From: Candidatus Accumulibacter aalborgensis
Lineage (GTDB): Bacteria > Pseudomonadota > Gammaproteobacteria > Burkholderiales > Rhodocyclaceae
Length of the DNA: 64,000 nucleotides
Reading direction: 5' to 3'
NCBI RefSeq assembly: GCF_900089955.1
Contig: NZ_FLQX01000111.1
Span: forward strand, 1-64,000
Every line of letters starts with the position of its first letter. The first letter of the stretch is position 1. Made by a program: the position numbers and the translations under genes. The notes under the pieces are model-generated. The model was given only the letters and a program-made list of their open reading frames with translations. It was not told where the DNA came from and did no database searches. Of the stretch, positions 43,623 through 54,082 are shown piece by piece.

Positions 43623-44473
43623 ATGACGCCAGCGAACGCTGCCGGGCGTACGCCACGGTCGCCAGGGCGATCCGTTTCGTACGCCAGAACACCGCCTCGC
43701 AGCCCGACCTGCAGCAGGTCGCCGACCACGTCGGCATGAGCCCGTTTCACCTGCAGCGCACCTTCACCCTGTGGGCCGGGATTTCACCCAAGCGCTTTCT
43801 GCAATACCTGACCAAGGAGCATGCGCGGACACTCCTGCGCGCGCAGCACGACGTTCTCACGACCGCACACGCCGCCGGCCTGTCAGGGCCTGGACGACTG
43901 CACGAGTTGATGGTCACCTGCGACGCCGTCACGCCGGGAGAGGTCCGCGCGCTGGGCGATGGGCTGGCCATCACTTACGGTTTCGGCCCGACGCCATTCG
44001 GATGGGTGATCGTCGGCACGACCGAGCGCGGCCTTTGCCATTTGCATTTCACCGCGTCGGATAACGACCTTGAGGCGATCACACAACTGCAGTCCGACTG
44101 GCCACGAGCGACGCTGATGCGCGACGACGATACCCTGGCCGAGACCATCGAACGGGTTTTTCGGCTTGCCGACGGGCAGCAAGGGCTGCACCTCTTGCTC
44201 CGCGGGAGCAATTTCCAGATCAAAGTCTGGGAGGCCCTGCTCAGCATTGCGCCCGGTGATGTCGTCTCGTACCAAACGCTGGCGGCTGGCATCGGTAATT
44301 CGCGTGCTCAGCGCGCCGTCGGCTCCGCGCTGGCACGCAATCGAATCGCGTGGCTGATCCCCTGCCATCGCGTCATTTGCGAGAGCGGTGATGTCGGAGG
44401 TTATCGGTGGGGCAGCGAGCTCAAGCTCGCTCTGCTGGGATTCGAAGCGGCCTACGCTGCGAGTAGCAAATAG
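43619..44473 (+). CDS. Ada-like methylated-DNA-[protein]-cysteine methyltransferase
   Basis: A 284-residue DNA repair protein. Residues 1-110 form an AraC-type helix-turn-helix (LQQVADHVGMSPFHLQRTFT, then LWAGISPKRFLQYLTKEHA). The C-terminal half is an O6-methylguanine methyltransferase with acceptor Cys249 in the IPCHRVI motif. The N-terminal zinc domain of full-length Ada, which senses phosphotriesters, is absent. It therefore probably repairs O6-alkylguanine, and whether it regulates is unclear. The start overlaps the EamA remnant by ATGA. Confidence 0.92.
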   Translation: MNDASERCRAYATVARAIRFVRQNTASQPDLQQVADHVGMSPFHLQRTFTLWAGISPKRFLQYLTKEHARTLLRAQHDVLTTAHAAGLSGPGRLHELMVTCDAVTPGEVRALGDGLAITYGFGPTPFGWVIVGTTERGLCHLHFTASDNDLEAITQLQSDWPRATLMRDDDTLAETIERVFRLADGQQGLHLLLRGSNFQIKVWEALLSIAPGDVVSYQTLAAGIGNSRAQRAVGSALARNRIAWLIPCHRVICESGDVGGYRWGSELKLALLGFEAAYAASSK

Positions 44474-44502
44474 CGAATAGCCAGGGCCGGCGCCAGAAAC
44501 TG

Positions 44503-44532
44503 AAAAAGCCTGGGAGCTTTTGACTCCCAGGC
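44503..44532 (-). terminator. intrinsic terminator after actP
   Basis: GCCTGGGAG (44508-44516) and CTCCCAGGC (44524-44532) form a 9-bp stem with a 7-base loop, followed leftward by TTTTT. It lies 32 bp past the actP stop. It could also serve the converging Ada-like gene. Confidence 0.8.
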
Positions 44533-44564
44533 CTTCTGGCGGTTCAAGCCAGCCCAACGACCGC

Positions 44565-46253
44565 TCAGTGACCGGATGCCGAAGACGAGCCGACGCCCGT
44601 TTCTGAACGCACCTTCTGCGCCGGGTAGAGCGAACGCTCAAGTTGCGCCTGCTTGCTGTTGTCCATCTTGGAAACCAGATAGATCACCAGGAAGGCGGCC
44701 GACATCGAGAACAGGCCCGGTGAGGAGTAGGGGAACAGCGCGCTGCCTTTCGGGTTGTGCAACACGTGCTCCCACACCGAGGCCGAGAGAATGGTCAGCA
44801 CCACCGAAGAAATCAGCCCAACGACACCGCCGGCAACCGCCCCCTTGGTCGTGCAGTCTTTCCAGAGGACCGACATGAAGAGCACGGGGAAGTTGGCCGA
44901 ACACGCGATGGCAAAGGCCAGCATCACCATGTAGGCGACGTTCTCCTTCTCGAAGGCGATGCCGAGGAACACCGCGAGGATGCCGAGACAGATCGTGGTG
45001 ATCTTGGAAACACGCAGTTCCGACGCCGAGTCGGCATTGCCATGCTTGAACACCGTCGCGTACAGGTCGTGCGACACGGCCGAAGCGCCCGACAGCGTCA
45101 GGCCCGCAACCACCGCCAGGATCGTCGCGAAGGCCACCGCCGAGATGAAACCGAGGAAGACGTTGCCGCCGACCGCGTTCGCCAAGTGGATGGCGGCCAT
45201 GTTGCCCCCGCCCTTCAGGCCCTTGGCCAGGTCCCCATCGACGTAATAGAGCTCGGGGGCCTCGATCAGCAAAACCACCGCGCCGAAACCAATGATAAAG
45301 GTGAGGATATAGAAGTAGCCAATCCAGGTGGTCGCCCAACCGACGGACTTGCGTGCTTCCTTGGCGCTCGGCACAGTGAAGAAGCGCATCAGGATGTGCG
45401 GCAGACCCGCGGTCCCGAACATCAGCGTCATGCCAACCGAGATCGCGGAGATCGGGTCCTTGATCAGCGCCCCAGGGCTCATGATCGCGTCGTGCTTGCT
45501 GTGCACCTCAACCGCCTTGGCAAACAGCGCTTCCGGGTTGAAGCCGAACTTCCAGAGCACGGCCAGGGCCATGAAAGTGGCACCGGTGAGCAGCATCATG
45601 GCCTTGATGATCTGCACCCAGGTGGTCGCCGTCATGCCGCCAAACAGCACGTAGCACATCATCAGTACACCGACGATGACCACCGCGTAGGTGTACTCGA
45701 GACCGAATAACACCTTGATCAACTGACCGGCACCGACCATCTGGGCGATCATGTAGAAGGCCACGACGACCAGCGAACCGGTCGCCGCAAAGGTGCGCAT
45801 AGGCGTCTGCGAGAAGCGATAGGCAGCGACATCGGCAAAAGTGAACTTGCCGAGGTTGCGCAGACGTTCAGCCATCAGGAAGGTGATCACCGGCCAGCCG
45901 ACCAACCAGCCGATCGAGAAGATCAGCCCGTCAAAACCGTTGTTGAACACCAGACCTGAAATACCCAGGAAGGACGCCGCCGACATGTAGTCGCCGGCGA
46001 TCGCCAGACCATTCTGGAAGCCGGTAATGCCGCCACCGGCCGTGTAGAAGTCGGCAGCGGACTTCGTTTTCGCCGCGGCCCACTTGGTGATCCCCAGGGT
46101 AATGGCGACGAAAATGGCGAACATCGCAATCGCCACCCAGTTGGTCGCCTGCTTTGTCGTGTTGCCGAGGTCGGCACCCGCGGCAACAGCGCCCGTGGCG
46201 GCCAGGAGGCCGAGCGTCAGGCCGATAATGTTGCGAGTCGATTTACTGATCAT
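44565..46253 (-). CDS. actP: cation/acetate symporter ActP
   Basis: A 562-residue sodium/solute symporter family permease with about 13 helices that takes up acetate and other short acids. A cleavable-looking N-terminus ([20 protein letters not shown]) precedes [20 protein letters not shown] and [20 protein letters not shown], the SSS family core. [20 protein letters not shown] is also diagnostic. ATG 46253 overlaps the yjcH stop and follows GGAGGCGAACAGGAA. Confidence 0.95.
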   Translation of the reverse strand: MISKSTRNIIGLTLGLLAATGAVAAGADLGNTTKQATNWVAIAMFAIFVAITLGITKWAAAKTKSAADFYTAGGGITGFQNGLAIAGDYMSAASFLGISGLVFNNGFDGLIFSIGWLVGWPVITFLMAERLRNLGKFTFADVAAYRFSQTPMRTFAATGSLVVVAFYMIAQMVGAGQLIKVLFGLEYTYAVVIVGVLMMCYVLFGGMTATTWVQIIKAMMLLTGATFMALAVLWKFGFNPEALFAKAVEVHSKHDAIMSPGALIKDPISAISVGMTLMFGTAGLPHILMRFFTVPSAKEARKSVGWATTWIGYFYILTFIIGFGAVVLLIEAPELYYVDGDLAKGLKGGGNMAAIHLANAVGGNVFLGFISAVAFATILAVVAGLTLSGASAVSHDLYATVFKHGNADSASELRVSKITTICLGILAVFLGIAFEKENVAYMVMLAFAIACSANFPVLFMSVLWKDCTTKGAVAGGVVGLISSVVLTILSASVWEHVLHNPKGSALFPYSSPGLFSMSAAFLVIYLVSKMDNSKQAQLERSLYPAQKVRSETGVGSSSASGH

Positions 46254-46564
46254 TTCCTGTTCGCCTCCTTGATGATCTCGGCGTTCAGTTCGTCGAACTC
46301 CGTGTTGGCGCGCCGAACATAAATGTTGGTCAGGATGATCGTGAATATGATCACGCCGACACCGAGCGGGATGCCGATCGACGTAACCATGCCGGCGCCG
46401 AGTTTGGTCGCCAGCCATTCCTTGTTGAAGGCGATCAACAGGATGTAGCCGTAGTACACAATGATCATCAGGATCGACAGGGTGATGCCGAATGAATTGC
46501 GCTTGTGCACCAGCTCGTGATACTTCGGATTGGCCTCAATCCGTGCAACGATGTCGTCGTTCAC
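46250..46564 (-). CDS. yjcH: DUF485 membrane protein YjcH
   Basis: A 104-residue protein with two helices ([20 protein letters not shown] and [19 protein letters not shown]). The DUF485 family is nearly always encoded just before actP, as here with an ATGA overlap. It is thought to aid or modulate the symporter. A three-unit 12-bp tandem repeat sits 21 bp upstream of its start. Confidence 0.93.
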   Translation of the reverse strand: MNDDIVARIEANPKYHELVHKRNSFGITLSILMIIVYYGYILLIAFNKEWLATKLGAGMVTSIGIPLGVGVIIFTIILTNIYVRRANTEFDELNAEIIKEANRK

Positions 46565-46585
46565 TTCGCTTTTCCTCCTCCAAAA

Positions 46586-46621
46586 TGGACTTGTGTCTGG
46601 ACTTGTGTCTGGACTTGTGTC
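46586..46621. repeat. three perfect 12-bp tandem repeats upstream of yjcH-actP
   Basis: The unit TGGACTTGTGTC occurs three times without mismatch. It lies between the yjcH start and any promoter further right, so it is in the leader or promoter of the acetate uptake operon. It may be a multiple operator or a slippage tract. Confidence 0.7.
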
Positions 46622-46622
46622 G

Positions 46623-46639
46623 AGTCACTTAGCGTGACT
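46623..46639. promoter_or_regulatory. inverted repeat beside the tandem repeats
   Basis: AGTCAC and GTGACT with a 5-base spacer, two bases from the tandem repeats. This looks like a regulator site for the yjcH-actP operon. The rest of the 46565-46884 gap has only AT-rich text such as GGTTATTATGATTTG leftward, with a possible -10 (TATGAT) but no clear -35. Confidence 0.35.
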
Positions 46640-46884
46640 AGCGACAAATCATAATAACCATTGCTTACTTCGGGCTTACGGTATGAAAAAAACCATAGGT
46701 ACAGCAACGCTTTGCTGCGCCTGCTTGATGTTCCGCTTCAGGTCGTCCAGGGCATGGGCCAAACGCCAGGAAGGCAGCCGTGCATCGCGCGAACGTTGAG
46801 GAACAATTTAACGGTCACCACTCCTGTTTTCGTTAGAATCGGGAGAATCCGTTTCCACCACATCCCCCGAATGGCGCCGAAGAA

Positions 46885-48531
46885 ATGACCGATGCAAACC
46901 TGCTGCACGATCTGATCACCCGCTCTGCAACTCACGACCCGGGCGCCATCGCGCTCACCTATGGCCAGCAGTCGATGAACTACGGCGTCCTGCAGCAGTC
47001 GATCGCGGGTTTTGTCAGTGGCCTTGTCAGCCTCGGGCTGCAACGTGGTGAGCGGGTTGGCATCTACCTCGAGAAGCGCCTCGAAACGGTCGTCGCCAGT
47101 TTTGGCAGCGCGGCCGCCGGCTGCGTCTTCGTGCCACTCAATCCCCTGCTCAAAGCTGATCAGGTGGCCTACATCCTGCGCGACTGCAATGTGCGGGCGC
47201 TGGTCACCTCCAGCGAACGCCTGTCGCTGCTCGCATCGGTTCTGCCTGCCTGCCATGATCTGCGGCACGTGCTGCTGGTCAATGCCGACCGGCATGCAGC
47301 CAGTGACGGTCCGCTCGCCTACCTGGGCTGGGCCGATCTGCTGCAGATGGGCGGGCAGACCGGCCACCGAGTGATCGATACCGACATGGCGGCGATTCTC
47401 TATACGTCGGGCAGTACCGGCAAACCAAAGGGCGTTGTTCTCTCGCACCGCAACATGGTCGCCGGCGCAAAAAGTGTCGCCGGCTACCTCGAAAACACCG
47501 CTGGCGATACTCTGCTGGCGGCTCTGCCGCTCTCTTTCGATGCTGGATTCAGCCAGTTGACCACAGCTTTCCACGTTGGAGCACGCGTGGTGCTGCTCAA
47601 CTACCTGTTGCCTCAGGACGTGCTCAAGGCGCTGGCGCGCGAGAGTGTCACCGGGCTGACGGCGGTGCCACCGCTCTATATACAGCTCGCGGAACTCGAA
47701 TGGCCGCTAGCCATTGGCGAGCGTCTGCGCTACTTTGCCAATACCGGCGGGCGCATGCCGCGCGAGACCCTGACCGCCTTGCGCGCCCGCCTGCCGAAGA
47801 GCCAACCGTTTCTGATGTACGGCTTGACGGAGGCCTTCCGCTCGACCTACCTGCCACCGGCGGAGGTCGACCAGCGACCCGATTCGATCGGCAAGGCCAT
47901 CCCGAACGCCGAAATCCTGGTCCTGCGTGACGATGGCTCGCCCTGCGCAGCCAACGAAGCTGGCGAACTCGTCCATCGTGGCGCACTGGTCGGCATGGGC
48001 TACTGGAATGACCCCGAAAAGACCGCCGAACGCTACAAGCCACTTCCCGCCAACACACCTGGTCGCGATGCCGGACTGGTGCTGCCCGAAATCGCCGTCT
48101 TTTCCGGCGATACGGTGCGCATGGACGAACAGGGATTCCTTTATTTCATCGGTCGCCGCGACGAAATGATCAAGACCTCTGGCTATCGGGTGAGCCCCAC
48201 CGAGGTCGAGGAGGTGGTCTACGCCACTCGGCTGGTCGGCGAGTGCGTCGCCTTCGGAAGTGATCACCCCAAACTCGGCCAAGCCATCCAGGTGATTGCC
48301 ACGCCACCCGCCGGAGCTGGTCTGGACACCGCCGCCTTGCTCGCCGAATGTCGCCGCCGGATGCCCGCCTACATGGTGCCGGCGGATGTCGTCGTGCGAC
48401 CAGGCCCTTTGCCACGCAACCCTAATGGCAAGATAGACCGCAAAGCGCTGGCCAGCGAATTCCTTGCCGACGCGTCACCCGAAAACACCGGCCTGCATGC
48501 ACATGCTGACCGCAAAGAAAGCTACAAATGA
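46885..48531 (+). CDS. acyl-CoA ligase (AMP-forming), exosortase A-associated type
   Basis: A 548-residue ANL-superfamily adenylating enzyme. The ATP loop is at about 171-190 (LYTSGSTGKPKGVVLSHRN), motif A5 is FLMYGLTEAFRSTYLPP, and the catalytic Lys near the C-terminus lies in RNPNGKIDRKAL. The sequence style and the decarboxylase directly downstream match the TIGR03098/TIGR03099 pair found in bacteria with exosortase A/PEP-CTERM systems. The acyl substrate is not known. It overlaps the next gene by ATGA. No acyl-carrier protein gene or polysaccharide cluster follows here. Confidence 0.85.
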   Translation: MTDANLLHDLITRSATHDPGAIALTYGQQSMNYGVLQQSIAGFVSGLVSLGLQRGERVGIYLEKRLETVVASFGSAAAGCVFVPLNPLLKADQVAYILRDCNVRALVTSSERLSLLASVLPACHDLRHVLLVNADRHAASDGPLAYLGWADLLQMGGQTGHRVIDTDMAAILYTSGSTGKPKGVVLSHRNMVAGAKSVAGYLENTAGDTLLAALPLSFDAGFSQLTTAFHVGARVVLLNYLLPQDVLKALARESVTGLTAVPPLYIQLAELEWPLAIGERLRYFANTGGRMPRETLTALRARLPKSQPFLMYGLTEAFRSTYLPPAEVDQRPDSIGKAIPNAEILVLRDDGSPCAANEAGELVHRGALVGMGYWNDPEKTAERYKPLPANTPGRDAGLVLPEIAVFSGDTVRMDEQGFLYFIGRRDEMIKTSGYRVSPTEVEEVVYATRLVGECVAFGSDHPKLGQAIQVIATPPAGAGLDTAALLAECRRRMPAYMVPADVVVRPGPLPRNPNGKIDRKALASEFLADASPENTGLHAHADRKESYK

Positions 48532-49772
48532 GCACCCCCGAACGTACTCTTCCGCTCCATGCGCCAATGAGCCAGTTTCAGGTGAAAAACGGAGAACTCG
48601 CCGTCGGCGGCATACCCTTGTCCCGCCTCGCGGCGCGCGTTGGGCAGACGCCTTTCTACGCCTGTGACCGCCAATTGCTGACCCGCCGGGTTGCCGAATT
48701 GCGCGCCGCGTTCCCAGCTTCGCTAAAGCTGCACTTTGCGATGAAAGCGAACCCGATGCCGGCAGTGGTGTGTCACCTGGCCAAGCTGGTCGATGGCATC
48801 GACGTGGCGTCGGGCGGCGAACTGAAGGTCGCTCTCGACGCCGGCGCTGATCCGCAGGCGATCAGTTTTGCCGGCCCCGGCAAGCGACGCAGCGAGTTGG
48901 AACAGGCGGTCGCTGCCGGCATTCTGATCAACATCGAGTCCTTTCGCGAAGTCGCCGAACTGGCGGCGATCAGCCGCGAAACCGGTTGTCAGGCACGCGT
49001 GGCCGTACGGGTCAACCCCGATTTCGAACTGAAGAGCGCGGGAATGAAAATGGGCGGCGGTGCCAAGCAGTTTGGCGTGGACGCAGAGCAGGTCCCCGAA
49101 CTGCTGGCTGAAATTGGCCGATCGGGATTGGCATTTGAAGGTTTCCACCTCTTTGCCGGCTCGCAGAACCTCAAGCCCGAGGCGATCGTCGAAGCACAGA
49201 ACAAGAGTTTCGACCTCGCCTTGCGCCTCGCGCAGTCGGCGCCGTCTCCGGTTCGTTTCCTCAATCTCGGCGGCGGCTTCGGCATCCCCTACTTCCCGGG
49301 CGAAAAGCACCTCGATCTGACGGCCATCGGCACCAACCTCGCGCTCATCGTGAAACGTGCCGCGCGAGACTTGCCCGAAGCTGAAGTGGTCATCGAACTC
49401 GGACGCTACCTGGTCGGCGAAGCCGGCATCTACGTCACGCGCGTCGTCGATCGCAAGATCTCGCGTGGCCAAACCTTTCTGGTCACTGATGGCGGTCTGC
49501 ACCACCACCTGTCGGCGTCGGGCAACTTCGGGCAAGTGATCCGCAAGAACTATCCGGTCGCCATCGGCAACAGGATGACTCCGGCCAAACGTGAGACCGT
49601 CTCGGTGGTAGGAGCTCTGTGCACGCCACTCGACCTTCTCGCTGACCGCATGGAACTGGCCACGGCTGAACCGGGCGACCTGGTGGTCATCTTCCAATCG
49701 GGGGCGTATGGCCTGACGGCAAGCCCACAAGCCTTCCTCGGCCATCCGGCCTGCCTTGAAGTGATCGTCTGA
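48528..49772 (+). CDS. PLP-dependent decarboxylase, exosortase A-associated type
   Basis: A 414-residue fold-type III decarboxylase of the diaminopimelate/ornithine family. The PLP lysine is K73 in LHFAMKANPMP. VASGGELKVALDAG, the phosphate loop NLGGGFGIPYF and ELGRYLVGEAGIYVTRV are the usual blocks, and GALCTPLDLLADR carries the active-site Cys. It is not placed as LysA because it is coupled to the acyl-CoA ligase in the exosortase-associated arrangement. The pair may make an amine-bearing building block of envelope polymer (inference). Confidence 0.87.
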   Translation: MSTPERTLPLHAPMSQFQVKNGELAVGGIPLSRLAARVGQTPFYACDRQLLTRRVAELRAAFPASLKLHFAMKANPMPAVVCHLAKLVDGIDVASGGELKVALDAGADPQAISFAGPGKRRSELEQAVAAGILINIESFREVAELAAISRETGCQARVAVRVNPDFELKSAGMKMGGGAKQFGVDAEQVPELLAEIGRSGLAFEGFHLFAGSQNLKPEAIVEAQNKSFDLALRLAQSAPSPVRFLNLGGGFGIPYFPGEKHLDLTAIGTNLALIVKRAARDLPEAEVVIELGRYLVGEAGIYVTRVVDRKISRGQTFLVTDGGLHHHLSASGNFGQVIRKNYPVAIGNRMTPAKRETVSVVGALCTPLDLLADRMELATAEPGDLVVIFQSGAYGLTASPQAFLGHPACLEVIV

Positions 49773-49854
49773 GCGGGACGCCGAGTCGGCACCACCCGGT
49801 CAGGGCCATTACCGGCCTCGTGGAGCTGCGGCGGCCCTCTCCCCTTCCGACAGC

Positions 49855-51816
<1,962 letters not shown>

Positions 51817-51861
51817 TTCCCGGATAGCGTTGAACTGGAAAACTCTAAATTATAGCACACC

Positions 51862-53613
51862 TTAGGTCACCTGCCGGCCTCGCCCGCGAGCGCTGAGAGC
51901 CTGCAGGTACTGGTGCTTTTCTTCACTTGACAGGCCGCTCACGCCAAGTTTTTGAATCTTGTCCTGCAGAACATTGAAAGCACGCTTGTGCTCGCCTTCG
52001 AGCAGTCGCTTGACCGCACCGTCAAATTCCGCATCGATCTCGTCTTCGGCAAAGGGCTGTTGCATTAGTTCAGCCGCCGCGGAGTGCAGCATGCTCTCGT
52101 GCTCGCTCCCTCTGAGCCTTTCAAGCAAAGCCGGATAGGCCAGCATCCGATCGCCGCCGGCAGCAATGGTTTCGCATAACAGGTGGATGGCTTGGGCTTC
52201 CGCCGAGTTGTCAGACAACAGGTCGAGCGGCAGGCTCGTGGCCAATTGCGGTTTCTGGAGCAGCAAGCACAATAATCGCTGCCGCAACAGCGATGAAGGC
52301 GCCGGTCGCGGTACGCGCGCGGGTGCCGCGCGGGCAATCGGCCGCAGCTCGCACAGCCGCTCCACCTCGACCTGCGAAAAGCCGCTGGCCCGGGCCAGGC
52401 GCTTGACCAGTTGCAAGCGCAACAGAGGCGCCTGCAGGCGGCCGAGCAGCGGTTTGGCATCGGCCACGAGTCGGGATCTCCCTTCGGCAGTGGTCAGGTC
52501 GCAATGCCCGGCCAGTTCGCGCAGCAGGAAGTCCGACAATGGCAGCGCCTCGACAATCCGCCGCTGAAATTCCGCGCAGCCCTGTTGGCGTACGAAGCTA
52601 TCCGGGTCGTCGCCCTCGGGCAGAAAGGCAAAGCCAATGGTCTTCTGCTCGGGGAGTATCTCGATACTGTTCTCCAGCGCGCGCCACGCGGCCTTGCGCC
52701 CGGCGTTATCGCCGTCGAAGCAGAAAACCACGCGGTCAGCCTGGCGCAGCAACTTCTGCACATGCGTGGGCGTAGTCGCGGTGCCGAGCGTGGCGACCGC
52801 GTTGCCAACGCCATGCTGAGCCAGAGCGACGACATCCATGTAACCCTCGACGACGATGGCCGTCTCGTTCTCGCGGATGGCCGCGCGCGCCTGCGGCAGG
52901 CCAAACAATTCACGGCCTTTTTCGAACAACGGCGTCTCTGGCGAATTCAGATATTTCGGCTCGCCGTGGCCCAGTACGCGGCCACCGAAGGCGATTACGT
53001 CGCCTTTCTGGTTGACGATCGGAAACATCACCCGGTCGCGAAAGCGGTCGTAGAGACGCCCTTGCTCGTTGCTGATGACCAGCCCGGCGAGCTGCAGTTC
53101 AGGGCTGCCGTAATCGTCGAAAGCGATGCCGAGGCCCTGCCATTCTTCCGGCGCATAGCCAAGACCGAAGCGACGGGCGACTTCACCGCTGACCCCGCGT
53201 GCCTTGAGATAGGACACAGCCTTTTCCGAAACCTTGAGTTGCTCGTAGTAGAACCTGGCCGCGCGCCTCATGATCTCGGTGAGCGCCTTCGCTTTCGGGC
53301 CTGGTGGCAGCCCTTGCCCCGGGCCATCGGGAACCTGCAGGCCGACGCGGGCTGCCAGTTCCCTGAGGGCATCGACGAAGCCAAGGCCGGAGTACTCCAT
53401 CAGGAAGCCGATCGCCGTGCCGTGCGCGCCGCAGCCGAAACAGTGGTAAAACTGCTTGCTCGGACTGACCGTAAACGACGGCGACTTCTCGCTGTGGAAC
53501 GGGCAACACGCAGTGAAATTGGCGCCCGCCTTCTTCAGTGGGACGCAACCATCAATGAGGTCCACCACGTCGACGCGATGCAGCAGTTCCTGAATGAACG
53601 AATCCGGGATCAT
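51862..53613 (-). CDS. dnaG: DNA primase
   Basis: A 583-residue primase that lays down RNA primers at the replication fork. The CHC2 zinc site is intact (Cys37, His40, Cys58, Cys61; CCPFHSEK and CFGCGAHG). The TOPRIM core has IVVEGYMDVVALAQHG and the metal residues in VVFCFDGDNAGRKA. The C-terminal DnaB-binding region ends KEKHQ-like (SSEEKHQYLQALSARGRG). It lies between rpsU and rpoD. Confidence 0.97.
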   Translation of the reverse strand: MIPDSFIQELLHRVDVVDLIDGCVPLKKAGANFTACCPFHSEKSPSFTVSPSKQFYHCFGCGAHGTAIGFLMEYSGLGFVDALRELAARVGLQVPDGPGQGLPPGPKAKALTEIMRRAARFYYEQLKVSEKAVSYLKARGVSGEVARRFGLGYAPEEWQGLGIAFDDYGSPELQLAGLVISNEQGRLYDRFRDRVMFPIVNQKGDVIAFGGRVLGHGEPKYLNSPETPLFEKGRELFGLPQARAAIRENETAIVVEGYMDVVALAQHGVGNAVATLGTATTPTHVQKLLRQADRVVFCFDGDNAGRKAAWRALENSIEILPEQKTIGFAFLPEGDDPDSFVRQQGCAEFQRRIVEALPLSDFLLRELAGHCDLTTAEGRSRLVADAKPLLGRLQAPLLRLQLVKRLARASGFSQVEVERLCELRPIARAAPARVPRPAPSSLLRQRLLCLLLQKPQLATSLPLDLLSDNSAEAQAIHLLCETIAAGGDRMLAYPALLERLRGSEHESMLHSAAAELMQQPFAEDEIDAEFDGAVKRLLEGEHKRAFNVLQDKIQKLGVSGLSSEEKHQYLQALSARGRGRQVT

Positions 53614-53716
53614 CTAGAGCGCCGTTTTTGGGTCATCCCCAGGATCCTTCCCGATCTGCGGCCCAGGCAACGCCGTACTCCGCACGCCACCAAGGCGGCA
53701 ATTCCATAAAACGCCA

Positions 53717-53746
53717 ACAGCCGCCTATCTGAAGACAGGCGGCTGT
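53717..53746 (-). terminator. hairpin between rpsU and dnaG
   Basis: ACAGCCGCCT and AGGCGGCTGT form a 10-bp stem with a 10-base loop, followed leftward by TGGCGTTTTATGG. An attenuating terminator after rpsU is known in this operon of enterics and would explain higher S21 than primase output. The 53614-53762 gap has no GatB/YqeY gene. Confidence 0.65.
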
Positions 53747-53762
53747 CCAGACGCGGGCAGTG

Positions 53763-53975
53763 CTAGTACAACTTGGGCGGCAGGGTCTGGCTGCGCATCC
53801 GCTTGTGGTGACGCTTGACCGCGGCGGCCAGCTTGCGCTTGCGCTCCGCGGTGGGCTTCTCGTAGAACTCGCGAGCCCTCAGCTCGGTCAGCAAACCGGT
53901 TTTCTCAACAGTACGTTTGAAACGACGAATCGCAACTTCGAACGGCTCATTTTCCTTCACACGAATTGCAGGCAT
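53763..53975 (-). CDS. rpsU: 30S ribosomal protein S21
   Basis: A 70-residue basic ribosomal protein. [20 protein letters not shown] and the tail [20 protein letters not shown] are typical. It is the first gene of the macromolecular synthesis operon with a good promoter 47 bp upstream. Confidence 0.97.
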   Translation of the reverse strand: MPAIRVKENEPFEVAIRRFKRTVEKTGLLTELRAREFYEKPTAERKRKLAAAVKRHHKRMRSQTLPPKLY

Positions 53976-54021
53976 CGACTCATCCCAAGGTCAAAAAAAT
54001 AATCTTACAGTTTAGCCGCGC

Positions 54022-54051
54022 ATTATAAACACAGTTTCGGCACAACTCCAA
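54022..54051 (-). promoter_or_regulatory. sigma-70 promoter for rpsU-dnaG-rpoD
   Basis: Read leftward: TTGGAG (54046-54051), an 18-base spacer and a perfect TATAAT (54022-54027). The leader then contains a run of seven T and the site CTTGGGATGAG before the rpsU start. Confidence 0.65.
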
Positions 54052-54082
54052 GAGTCAATTGCCGAGCAGAGGAATCGCCGAA

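Noticed and set aside
44464-44482. Second copy of the 26-bp palindrome near the Ada-like gene
   Set aside because: Only about 12 bases (AATAGCGAATAG) match and there is no palindrome, so it is treated as chance.
52411-53709. 432-codon open frame antisense to dnaG
   Set aside because: It mirrors primase codons and extends past the gene without any recognisable domain.
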